Source of the DNA: Gonium pectorale
Taxonomy: Eukaryota > Chlorophyta > Chlorophyceae > Chlamydomonadales > Volvocaceae
Assembly (NCBI GenBank): GCA_001584585.1
Contig: LSYV01000014.1
Location: 1,970,881 to 2,000,503 of the forward strand
Direction of reading: 5' to 3'
Length of the DNA: 29,623 bases
Both the position numbers and the translations under genes were made by a program. This document shows positions 9,158-19,900 of this stretch, in pieces. Each line of letters begins with the position of its first letter. Position 1 is the stretch's first letter. The notes under the pieces were generated by a model that had not been told where the DNA came from, searched no databases, and worked only from the letters and a program-made list of their open reading frames with translations.

Positions 9158-12100
9158 TCACCAGGCACTGAGGAGGCCGGACAGCACGCCAGGCCCCGTT
9201 CGTACGGTGGCGCCGCCGCCCTCGCCGCCGCCGCCATCCAGCCCGTGCGCCGCCGCCGCCGCGGCCCACTGCGCCTCGAACACGTCGTGCGGCTCCGGCG
9301 GCGGCGGCGCACGGGCGCGCTTCGGAGCTGGCGGCGGGGCTGGCAGTGGGTCGAATCCAAATCCGAAACCGAGACCAGACTCGGGGCACAGGCCGGGACC
9401 GCCTCCGCCTCCGGGTCCGACCATGCACTCCCCGCGCCAGCGACTGTGTGTGCCCTCTGTGCCAGCCCCGACCGGAGGAGGCTGCGTGTGGGGACTGGGG
9501 GCCGCCGGCGTGGAAGGCGAGCTGGCAGCCGCGTGCGGGGACGGCAGAGCCGGCAGCGACGGCCCTGCTCCGCCGGGCCCTGAGTGAAGTCGCTTGCCGG
9601 CTTGGCGGTGCTGGTCGTGGGGCACTGCCAGAAGCAGCTGTGCCGCCGATGGCAGCGGCGGCAGTAGGAACGGCGACTTTGGCGTCAGCGCCGGCAGGAT
9701 TGGCGACCTTGGCTTCAGCGGTGATGGCAGCGGCGGCGGTGCCGCCGCCACAGCCCAGGACGGGCTGCGCGCGCCCGGCAGCGGTACCGCCGGCAGGACG
9801 GCGCCCATGCCCTGGAGCCCGGGGTCGTGCAGCACTGCCTCGCTGAATGAGCGGGCGAGGTCCCGCGCGGCGGCGGGCGGCGGGCAGACCCGTGGGTCAA
9901 TGCCGGCGGCACCCGCACTCTCCTCCCACTGCGCCCAGCCAGCAGCGCTGCACATGCTGCCGCCTGCCGACTCGAAGGCCGGCAGGGAGGAGTCGTCGTC
10001 GTACGTCGCATCCAGAGCGCCCGTGTTGGCGCGGGAGAAGCTCCTGGAGCTCCTGCTAACGAGCCAGTGCGGGCTCGAGAGCGGCTGTTGCTGTTGCTGT
10101 CGTTGCCGCGGCTGCGAAGGGGACTGCATGGGCAGCGTCAGACTCGCGGATGAGTCCTTGAAAGGCAACAGATGTGCCCACGTGGGTGCGCTGGGGGAGG
10201 AGGAGAGGCGGCACTGCGCCGCCGGCACGAACGCGCCCTGACCACCCGCCGCTGCCGCCGCCGCGGCGGCGGCGGCGACGGCGGTCACCGCCTCCACGGC
10301 CACTGCCGTCGCATCGTTGTCATCGCCGCCGGCGGCGCCGCCGACGCCAAAGTCTGCGCTATTGCTGCCGCCAACGCCTCCTGGGCCACCCTGCCGCGGT
10401 CGAGACGGCGGCTTCGACGCTGACGGCGGCGGCGGCGGCGCTGACGGCGCTGTCGGCAGCTCCACACCCGCCGCTGCCTGCTCCAGCGCTGCAACAGCTC
10501 CGGACGCCGAATCGCCGAAGGCCGCCACAAGGAGCAGCGACGTGAGGTGCGGCTTGTTGCCCAGAGCCGCCAGGAACGGCAGCAGCCGCATCGCAGCTGC
10601 ACTCGATTCGTCGTCTTCGGACGCCTTGAAGGCGCAGTTAGAAGCAGCTGTAGCAGCAGTAGGCTCGGCGCGGCGCCCTCCGCGCGCGAGCACTCGGCCC
10701 ACGTCGTGAAGCAGCGGCAGCAGCTGGTCCTGCCACGTCAGGGACGCCGCCGCGACGGCGCCGCCCGAGAGGCCGCTGCCGGCCGCGCAGCCGGGTACCG
10801 CAGACGCAGTGCCGCCGCCCCCCGAGGCGTCAGCGGCAGCGGCGGCGGCATGCACGTCCCGTTCGCGGCCGGCACCCTCGGCCGGTGCGACGACCAGCTC
10901 CCACGCCGCCGCCAGCTGCTGCGCGATGCCCACCGTCGTCACCGCCGCCGCCGGGTCGGCGGCATCGCCTGCACTCTCGACACTCCCGATACTGGTGACG
11001 CTGGTGGCGGCGGCGGCGGCGGCAGCTTCCCACACCAGCTGCTGGAGCCGCCCGGGAGGCGCCACCAGCAGGGCCTCCGAAACCATCTGCGTCATGAGAT
11101 CCCGCAGCTCCGGGACCACGTGCGGCGGCAGTACGAGCAGCGGTGCACACGCCAGCTCTGATGGCGCCTGACGCGCCGCCGCCGCCGACCGTTCCGGCGA
11201 GTCGGGCGTTGGCGGGGAGGCGCGCTGCAGCGGCGTCGACGGCGGCGTGGGGCGTGCGGAGGAGCGCAAGCGGGCCGGCTCGCAGCTGTGCAGGGAGAGG
11301 CGCAGCGCCGATGGCACGTCCACGGGCGGCAGCTGCAGACTGCGGGGTGTCAGGCGGGAGGGCGGGGACGTGCTTAGGCGGGCGCTGCGTGGGGCGAAAG
11401 GGTGGGCGGGCGGGCGGGCGGGGTGGCCAACGGAGGGCTGCGCTTTGGTTCCCTCTGGCCTGTGGCGCCGTCGCGGCCAGAGGCGTCGCGGCGGTGGGAC
11501 TGTGCGCTCCGGCCGCTTATCCGCCTGAGACGGAGAGGCTCAGGCGCCCAGGCCTCCCCCATACCGGTACCGCTGCACGCCACTGCCCCATCAGCGGCGG
11601 TGCGGCGCTTGCTCGGTTGGTGGATTGAGGGCTCCACCATTCACCCAGTGGCTGGTCACAAAGTGTGCTTGCTCGCCTGAGTTTACAAGCTTAGATAGGC
11701 GCAGATGGGACCAGCCTCCCTTTCACCTGTATTTGCACTGCCATCGCGCGGAAGGGAGTAAGTTTCGCCACCGACCGTTGTGTGGGCCGTTGCTCGACAT
11801 TGCCCAACAGGCCGTTGCTGGGCCCAATAGAACTGTCCCACAACCCACAACCCCACTTGAACGCACCTCAGAGCCGTGGCCGCAACTTGGCAGCCTCCGA
11901 CTGCGCCGTAGTCGTCGCCGTCGTGAAGGTCATTAAGGCCGTTGAGGTCGTTGTCGCCAACCGCCGCCAGCGGCAGCTCAACCTCCTGGTCCAGCAGCGC
12001 GGCTCGTGGAGCGGACCCAGAGCGCGCATCGCACTCCTCGCGCACCGTCAGCCTGCGGGGGATGGGGCAGATGGACGTACGGACGTACGGACGTACGGCA

Positions 12101-14551
12101 AGTGAGCATCGCAGAACATCGCCGCCGCCGGGGCCAGCGTCAGGGGTGTGAGCCGTGTGGACGCAGCTGCGGCCGTTGAGGTTCCGCACTGGGCGGCGGA
12201 TGGCGGCACAGCGTACGGTTTGACAGGGACTGCGCGTTTAGGGACTGCGCAGGCAAGCGCGCCGCAGCCCACGGGCGCCGCCTGCTCGTCTCCTCTTTTG
12301 CCCGCCATTGCTTTACTTGCACCGGTACCAGGTCGCACTACTGGAAACGTCACGCCTTAGGGTGCGTGTGCGTGTGCGTGTGCGTGTATCCACAGATGTG
12401 GCTTCCCGGTTCCTGCTTTCTGGCAGTGCTGAAGCAGTAAAGCGAACGCCTGTAGCGGCCCGGATCAGAAACGCCAGCGCACGGGTCGTGCAACCTCTGC
12501 TCTGCAGAAGGCCCCCGACCCCCATGTCCTACGCTTCATGCCTCATGGCCCCAAAGCCCAGTTCATCGTAAACAACTATACGAGCTACAAGGCATTACAT
12601 TGCCTAATACGGCAGGAACGGCCGCGAACACCGACAGCCAGCCCTTGCGACGCTGCCTGCGCTTCATTGCCCCCAGATAGAGGCCCCTGGCGGCCTCCTG
12701 CTCACCTGCACCGAAGGACCGCCGGCAGCCCCGACTCGCGCGATCCACCACCACCTGCCGCCGACCGCGCGTGCCAAGGCTCGGCGGCAGAGACGGGCAG
12801 CGCCTCCGAAGGGGAGCGGGCGGTCTCAAAGCTGTACACGGAAGACTCCGGCGCCGGCCCAGCGGGCGCCAGATCCGCCGCCGCCGCCACCTCCCGCCTC
12901 GGCAGAGTCTCCACGGCGGAGGCGGCGGAGGCGGCGGCGGCAGTGGCCCTCGCGCCGACGGCCACGGGTACATCGGTTCCGGCAGCGGCGGCGGCGGCGG
13001 TGTCCTTCCCGCCGCCGCCAAGCGCGTCCCACGGCGCGTGGGTCACCCACGGGTCGGCGCCGCCGCCCCCAGCCTCGGTCCCGGCCGCCCCGGCACGCGG
13101 CAGCTCCAGCCGCATCAGCCTGCCGGCGGCGGCCGCGCCGCCACCCACGCCGCCGCCGCCATGGCATCGGCCGTGGGCGGCTTCTCGCCCTCGCCCCCGG
13201 CCCCGCCACCAGCTAACGTGAGCGCGTCGCCGCCCAGGAGCGCGGGAGGCCCAGCAGCCGCGTCCATGGACGTGCGGCGACCGCACGCGGCCGGGACGGA
13301 AGCGTGCCAGCAGCTGTGGAAGACGGGCGGCACGGTGCTGGCCCGAGCGCGGCTCGACGGCGGCGCGGTGCGCGCGGGCAGCGCAGTCGGGTGCGACCGC
13401 GCGCTGTCCGCCTGCCAGGCGGCTGAGGCGCCCGGCGGGGCCAGGCCCGAGCAGGCTGCGCCTCCAGCCCCTCGCACGTCCAACTCGCAGGCTTCGTCGT
13501 CGCATTCTGCCGCCGCAGAGAAAGCCACCGTCATGAAGGGGCTGGCCCGGGCCGCCAGCGGCGCCGCGGCGCTGCCGGCGGCGGCGGCGCCGCCGGCCAG
13601 CTCCCTGTGCAGCGCGTCGTTGGCGCCGTCGGCGGTGGCGCCGCAGGGCACCGTGAAGTGCTGCCGCATGCCGGACGGCGGCCATGCACCCACACCAGGG
13701 TCGCGGCTGGCCCCGGCCCAGGCGGCTGTGCCGGCTCCGGCGCCGGCGCCTGGCCTGGTGTGGACTGGACATGGCAGCGGCAGCGGCAGCGGCAGCAGCC
13801 CTTGCCGCCCTGCGCCGTCGGCGGCGGCGGCCGTCGCCGCCGCCATGTCAAGCGCCTCGCTGGTGGCGTCGCTTGCCTGCGTGGAGATGTCGGTGGCGGA
13901 CGTGGAGGCGCCGACGCTGGCGCCGACGCCTACGCCCGGCGGCCTGGCGGCAGCGTTGAACGGCGAGAAGCTGCCGCCGCTACGGCCGCTGACGCCGCTG
14001 TCGCTGACGCATCCGATGCTGGCATACACACAGTCACCGCCTCCGTTGCCGTTTTCCACGCCGAATTCACCGCCGCGGCCGTTACCCTGGCCCGCGGCCA
14101 TTCTGATCGGCTGCGGCGGCGCCGCAGCGGCGCTGTCGCCGGCCTCCGCTCCTGCTGCCGCCGGTGACGGTGGCGAGCACGGGAACGACGCCGATGGGAA
14201 TGCCGACGACGTCGACGGCGAGAAGGTCGCGGGGACGTCCACGCAGCCCCCGCCGACCGCGCCCTTGCGCCTAAGGGCAACAGCCCGGCCGCAAGGGTGA
14301 GGGCGGCTTGGGCTGCTGAGGTGGCCGCCGGGAGCCCCGGCCTCGCCCGGTCGCTGCTGCTGTTCCTGCTGTGGCGACTGCACGCGAAGCAGCAAGCTCA
14401 CCCACGCGGGGCGTCCTGTGACGACGCAGGGGGGCCACACGAGTGAGGCGCGCACCTTGAGGCGGCAGTCGGTCGCCTCCCGCGCGCTCTCGGGTCCCGC
14501 ATGCGAGGCTGCTGCTGCGGCTGCTGCTGCTGTCGGCGTGGAGGTCGGCAT
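9158..14551 (-). CDS. Large low-complexity protein of unknown function
   Basis: Multi-exon minus-strand gene. Supported pieces are 14551-14456 (first ATG; MPTSTPTAAAA...), 14377-13218, 13119-12755 (donor uncertain), 12052-11867 and 11339-9158 (stop at 9158). Introns 14455-14378, 13217-13120 and 11866-11340 keep phase. The phase does not match between 12755 and 12052, so at least one exon or border there is missing. Codons are strongly C/G-ending, which favours this strand over the overlapping plus-strand frames. The product is at least about 1,300 aa and mostly Ala/Gly/Ser/Pro-rich and disordered. Ordered-looking helical segments are LTVREECDARSG, VVPELRDLMTQMVSEALLV and AMRLLPFLAALGNKPHLTSL. 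PAPKRARAPPPPEPHDVFEA near the C-terminus could be a nuclear-localisation patch. No catalytic motif was recognised. A nuclear scaffold or regulator is possible but is inference only. Confidence 0.5.
12074..12097. repeat. Three 8-bp tandem copies of GACGTACG
   Basis: Perfect triplicate located about 20 bases upstream (on the minus strand) of the acceptor for the exon at 12052-11867. It lies in presumed intron. Confidence 0.7.
12362..12389. repeat. GTGCGT hexanucleotide tandem repeat
   Basis: Four to five copies of GTGCGT within the non-coding interval 12053-12754 of the minus-strand unknown gene. Apart from the two small repeats, no exon could be assigned with confidence in that interval. Confidence 0.6.
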
Positions 14552-15428
14552 CACCGGGAATGAGACGGTTGCGTCGACGATGCGGTTGCCGCCCGGAGCT
14601 GGGGAAAAAAGGGCGCGTGCTCGACAGCCGGAAAGCCGGGCTGCGTGACCAGACGGGCGCGTCGAGCGCCAGCGGGGGAGGTAACTCGGCGCCCGGCAGC
14701 CCGTGAAGTGATGCGAGATGGATTCCCGGGGTATGCGGATCCTTGTCGCTCGCGAATGGTTTTGGGCTTAGGTCTGGCGAGCCGATACGGAAATTAGATG
14801 TGAGGAGGACACCGAGGACCTTGCCCCTCACAGGGCTGAGGACCGAGAATCTTGTGGGGCTTTGGCTTGGGGCGAGGAGTAGGGCCTTCGGCCTGGCGGA
14901 CACTCAGCAAACTACCGCCAACTCAGCGGCCTGAGCCTGCTACTGTTACTGCAGAGAGAATGCCCGCCTCCTGCAACCTTCCGGCGGGATGGGTCAGGAA
15001 AGAAGGCGCGGTGATTGTTGCGGCCTATCTAACCCTTGGTTGTAGCATCTGCCCTGATGTACCGTAGACGCAGGTGAACGATTTGCTACAATTCCATCTT
15101 TGACGTTTTGCAGCGCACAAGGAAAATCAACGATTTTGCGGTACCTTGGTCGCAACGGATCTGATTCGGGATGGGGGGCTTTCAAACCTTGCCCACGTCA
15201 ACCTCCCGTGACGCCCCAGCTCGGACTCACAGGCTGGCTGTTCCGTTTTTGCTGTGCTCAGCTGCAGCGCCGCACATGCATGAGACGTAACAAGAAGTAA
15301 GACGTGTGTCCGTCACCGCCGACAAGAAACGACCCGCGGGTCGCACCCCCGCGATGGCGCCGCGAGCCCGCGACCGCAGCTATGCTCGCAATGGGGTGCA
15401 AGTCGATGACCTCTTCCCTCAGCTGTAC
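14552..15428. other. Intergenic region: upstream of the unknown gene
   Basis: No supported gene. A pyrimidine-rich acceptor on the minus strand (TTTTTTCCCCAG ending at 14599) precedes the first ATG of the unknown gene by about 48 bases, with an open frame between. This suggests a 5'-UTR intron, or an upstream coding exon that I could not find. Minus-strand ATGs further upstream are followed quickly by stops. No TATA box stands out. Confidence 0.35.
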
Positions 15429-15433
15429 TTACA
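15429..15433 (-). terminator. Candidate polyadenylation signal TGTAA of the CobW-fusion gene
   Basis: TTACA on the plus strand, about 800 bases past the stop at 16233. It is the first minus-strand TGTAA I find downstream of that stop, and it would set the 3' UTR at about 0.8 kb. That stretch is otherwise C-rich on the plus strand, so G-rich in the transcript, and holds the (CA)n tract. Confidence 0.45.
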
Positions 15434-16146
15434 TACGTCTAGGACTGCCTCGTCGTGTCGGTCCCTTCTCCCGGGCCCGCTTTGTTTGTATGCCGCCGGT
15501 CTGACTCAGCGCTAGTACCTTCGTAGTAGCCCCCGCACGTGATAAAAACCATGTGAAAGAGAGCGGGATCACTTCTCATTGCCGCCCCACGCTCCTCGAC
15601 AGGTTGAAAAATGTACCCAAACGTTGACAACAAGACAGCGAGAGTCTACGTGCCCTGCCCACAAACCAACCAACCGCCATCGTTGGGACCCGCCACCCGT
15701 CGCGCGCCAACCGGTAGCGCCCCCCCGCTCGCCCTCTCCCTTCTCGCATCGACCCCTACCGCTCGCGCCGTACCGCCCACCCCCCTCCTCAGCTGTGCCT
15801 ACCCCTAGTGCGGCACCTCGCCCGCGCTTCCACAGCGCCGCCTCGCCATGGCCCCCCTACCCCCCACACACTGAGAATGCCTTCCAACCCTCGGCCCCAC
15901 CTCTCCCCCCCCCAATACACACGCGCGCCCCCTCGCTCGGGCGTCCATCGCTCCCCGAGCCGCTCCGCTCCCTACTCATGCCCATTCGCCAACCAGTACT
16001 CCCACACACACAGAGCCACTCACCCCTTCCAAAGAGCGGTGTCTCGCCGACGCGGACCATGCCCCGCACCCCCTACCCACAAAAAACACACGCATTGGGG
16101 GCTTACTGACGCCACGAACCCATCTGTGCACGCCCCCGCCCCCCCC

Positions 16147-16147
<1 letters not shown>

Positions 16148-16187
<40 letters not shown>
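16148..16187. repeat. (CA)n microsatellite in the 3' UTR of the CobW-fusion gene
   Basis: About 19-20 uninterrupted CA units on the plus strand, read as (UG)n in the minus-strand transcript. The tract begins about 45 bases after the stop codon. Confidence 0.9.
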
Positions 16188-16189
<2 letters not shown>

Positions 16190-16232
16190 TGCCATCACAT
16201 GCACAGGGCGGGGCGGGCGGGCGTGAGGGTCC

Positions 16233-16983
16233 TCACCCGCGCGGCCCCACGTGCTTGCCCTTCCACGCGGGCGTACGGCCCGTCTTGAGCGCTGCCGTAA
16301 AGGTGTCGTACTTTGCACGGAAGGCGGGCAGCGGGTTGGAGTCGTCGTCGTAGCCGTCCGCCTCGCAGTCCCAGCCGCACCTGCACGGCATGGCACGGAT
16401 CCAGCGCGGTTCCAGCGCGGATCCAGTCCAGTCCTTGTGATTGGGTACAAAGTGATTTGCGGGATTGGAGGATGCAGCTTCGGTGAGAGCGGTGGGCGCA
16501 GCTGCCTCCCAATGGGTGGGAGTGCGGAAGGCAGCAACCGCCGTATGTCGAGTGAGAGCCACGGCGGGGTCACACACGAAGCGCGCAAAGCGCCGGGATC
16601 GGGGCGACAACGCCCCTGCTGGGTCGGGCGGGCTAAAAAGCGGGACGAAGCAGCGCGGCACACCCGCACCCGGGGTGGGGACGACAACCCACGGGGCCGG
16701 GCGCGTTGGGAGGACGGGACGAAAAACAACCGCTGCGCCCCCGCACCCTCTCACGCGGATGCCGTGCACAAGCAATGGGCTGCCCGGACCATTGCCCACG
16801 AACCCTCGACCACCAAGCCGCGCCCGTGCCCGCACCGCGCCCGCGCCCACCTGACGCATTCGGCGTCCCAGTCCTCCCCCAGCCACCAGGGGCAGCCGCA
16901 GCGCAGGCAGGGCATCCGCGGCCAGTACACGCCGCGGCCGCGCGGCCCAAACAGCTTGGCGGTGCCGGGCTTGGCGTACTTGC
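16233..16983 (-). other. Six-cysteine C-terminal module
   Basis: Exons 18-19. [20 protein letters not shown] is followed by [20 protein letters not shown], then [15 protein letters not shown] and GRTPAW. Cysteines 1556, 1559, 1561, 1573, 1576 and 1580 give C-x2-C-x-C-x11-C-x2-C-x3-C, with several conserved-looking Trp residues. The spacing suggests a small metal-binding fold. I do not recognise a named family. Confidence 0.6.
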
Positions 16984-19900
16984 CTGCGGTGGCGGGGGGC
17001 AGGCAGGCCGGGCCGGGGAGGAGGGGTTTGCAGACGCACACACCGGACGAAGGACACACAGACGTGACAGCTGTGGTCTCCCCCATCAGCAGGAGCGGCG
17101 GCAGCCGCGGTGGCGGGGATGCGGAGGGGCCACGATGCGAAGGCGAGGCCTCGCCCGCCCCGGCGGGTGGGTGGGTAATGTGAGAGTGGCTGAGGCCGTG
17201 ACGCCGTGTGGGCGCACAGGGCAAGGCAACAGCAGCAGACGGTTTTGGGGCTTGGGGGGCAACCTTTGGTGCTCGGGTGGTTGGAGGTGTTAGAATGGGG
17301 GTTCGGAGGTTCGGGAGGCGTCCTTCGCGGTGGTACCGGAGGCGTGCGCCGTACGGATCAGTGAAGGGCCGATTCAACGGAGGCTGAGTCAACGGAGCTG
17401 AGTCAAAGGGAGGAGAGCAGAGGACGGGCCCTCACCCGTCGGTGGGTCGTAGATGCCGGGCGCTGAAGCGGCTGCGGCTCCGCTGCCGGCGGCGGAAGCG
17501 CTGCCGGCGGCGGAGGTCGAAGGGGCGGCTGATGCGGGTGCGGGCGCCGCTGGCGGCGCAGGTGCCGCTGCGGGTGCCGCTGCGGGTGCCGCCGGCCGGA
17601 GCTCCGCCAGCGCCCCCGCCAGCTTCTCCACCGCCCCTTGCCCCTTGAAGGACTTGAGCATCTGCGAGTGACCGGCACGGCAGGGAGGAAAGGCGGCGTC
17701 GCAAGGAGGAGGAGGAGGAGTGAAGCTGCAGCGATGGTGCATCCCGGTCAGCAGTGTCAGGTTGACAGCGTCAGGAGCAGCAAAGGGGCGATGGCCCTCG
17801 GCTGTTTGGGGGTGTGCTTGCTTGCTCAGCGGACCGCCGGGTCACGGCCCTCCCCCATGCTCACCAGCTGACGTAGAATCCCGCTCCCCTCTCATCCCCT
17901 ACCCCATCCCCCACCCCATTCCTTACCGTAGCCTTCCAAACCCACTACCCCTGACCCCAGCCTTGCAATTAGATTGCAAAGATATGTAAACCAGCCCACC
18001 TCCAATCCTGCCGATCCCACCCTGCCGAGATGAATCAACACCCTACCGTTCCGTCAATGCCTCCCCACCCCCCACAGACCTTCATGTCGACATACAGCTG
18101 CAGCGTGGGCGCCTCCGTCACGCGCAGAGCGTCCGCCAGCGCCGCGTTGGCCGCCGACGTCGACCGCTCCGCCGCCAGCACCCGCACGCCGCCGGCGTAC
18201 GGACCGCACGCCGCCGCCACCGCGCGGCGCAGCTCCTCGGCGGCAGAGGCTGCACCGCCGCCGCCGGCGGGAGCGACGGACAGCCAGGCGACCGCCAGGG
18301 CTCTCCCCGCGTCCTTGGCCTCCTGTCAAGGGGTCGGGTGTGGGCGGATGCGGGTGTAGCGGGGCAGCGGGGTCGAGCTGCGACATTGACGCCAACTGTG
18401 AGCAGTAAGGTTCGGGGCCCGCGCGCCGCCAGGACCGACGCCGAGGTGCGGCAGCGGGGCGGGGCACGCGCGCGTGTGTATGTGTGTATGTGTGTATGTG
18501 TGTATGTGTGTATGTGTGTATGTGTGTATGTGTGTATGTGTGTATGTGTGTATGTGTGTATGTGTGTATGTGTGTATGTGTGTATGTGTGTATGTGTGTA
18601 TGTGTGTATGTGTGTATGCGTGTATGTGTGTATGTGTGTATGTGTGTATGCGTGGGACGCTCCGGCACTCGTGGCGCCTCCCAAGAGCGACGAGGCGGCA
18701 GGCGCATGGCAGCACGGAGGCGAGGCAGCACGCAGCCGGGGACCGGTGCAGGAAACGCCAGACCCGGAGGGGCGACTACAGATGCGCCTCTCGGGGGCGC
18801 CTCACGCCACTCTTCGGTTGGCACGGAGACCGATGCGGCACGCGGCGCCCGATAGCCCCCGGCAACCTGCAAAGCTCACAAACGTACATACAGTACGGTA
18901 CGGTACCCACGCAACACGCCGCAGCGCTCAGAGCACGCGGATCGCCCAATCAACACAAAACGCACGTTCCGCATTGACAGCCACGTCATGCACACGTGTT
19001 TTCCACCCAAGCACCCAAGCACCCCCACCTGCAGGTGCGCCTTGAGGTCCGAGGCACCTCTGGTCAGCTCGGCCACCGGGGCGGGCGCGGCCGCGGGAGC
19101 TGCCGGCGCCGCGGGTCGTTGGGGCTCCCGCCGCCGAGAGGCGGCGCCGGCGGCAGCCGCTGCCGCCGCTGCCGCCGCTGCTGCTGCCGCTGCGGACCAC
19201 TCGGTCTGGCGCCGCATCAGCTCAGTCCTGAGGGGAGCGTCGTCAAGCGGTAGCGGTCCGCCAGCGTCAGCAACGGGACCTAACGGCCGCACCAGACTCG
19301 CAGCGGCGAATCCCCGGCGCCAACCCCCACTGCTCCAGCGAAGAGAACGCCTTCCAACCCGCAATCCCCCCTCCCCGGGGGGAGGCGCAGGGCACAGCGC
19401 ATACGCACACGCGTCCCTCCCGGGGCGGGTCGGGGAATCTTATAACACCACGTGCACACAGTAATAGGCAACGTGCTGACGTCGAGGGGAGTCCTACCGG
19501 GAGGGGGCGGGGGTTGCAAAAGAGGGACGTGGTCGCGGGTTGAGTTGGGTTGGGAGTTGTGGGCCGAAAGTTGAACGCGCATAGCGAAAGGGGGGGGCGG
19601 GGATGGATTGGTGGGAGAGAAGCGGCAGGGCGGGACGGGGCGGGGCGCTGCAGCTCACCTGAGCTCCGCCAGGGCGGTGGGCCCCGCGAAGGTGCCCAGC
19701 GGCTGCAGCCCGGGTGGCATGTGCAGCGACAGGCACGGCCACTTGGAGCCGTCGCGCGGGACGGGACGGGCGTCGGGGCGGCGCGAGGCGGGCAGCGACA
19801 CGAGCTTGAGGCCGCTGACGGCTAGGGCCTCGTTGGCCTATTAGGGTTGGGGGCCAGGTCGCGGGCCAGGTTGTGGTTCGTCATAGACCAGGGGAGGGGA

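Noticed and set aside
12771..14300. 509-codon plus-strand frame
   Set aside because: It overlaps the minus-strand frame whose codons are more strongly C-ending and whose splice phases agree. GC-rich low-complexity DNA often leaves the opposite strand open.
18326..18872. Long minus- and plus-strand frames reading CVYVCM or THIHTY repeats
   Set aside because: They are translations of the TGTGTATG microsatellite inside an intron; the 8-bp unit has no stop codon in any frame.
19838..19855. TTAGGG-like telomere motif near 19841
   Set aside because: A single copy at an intron acceptor; not a repeat and not the usual algal telomere unit.
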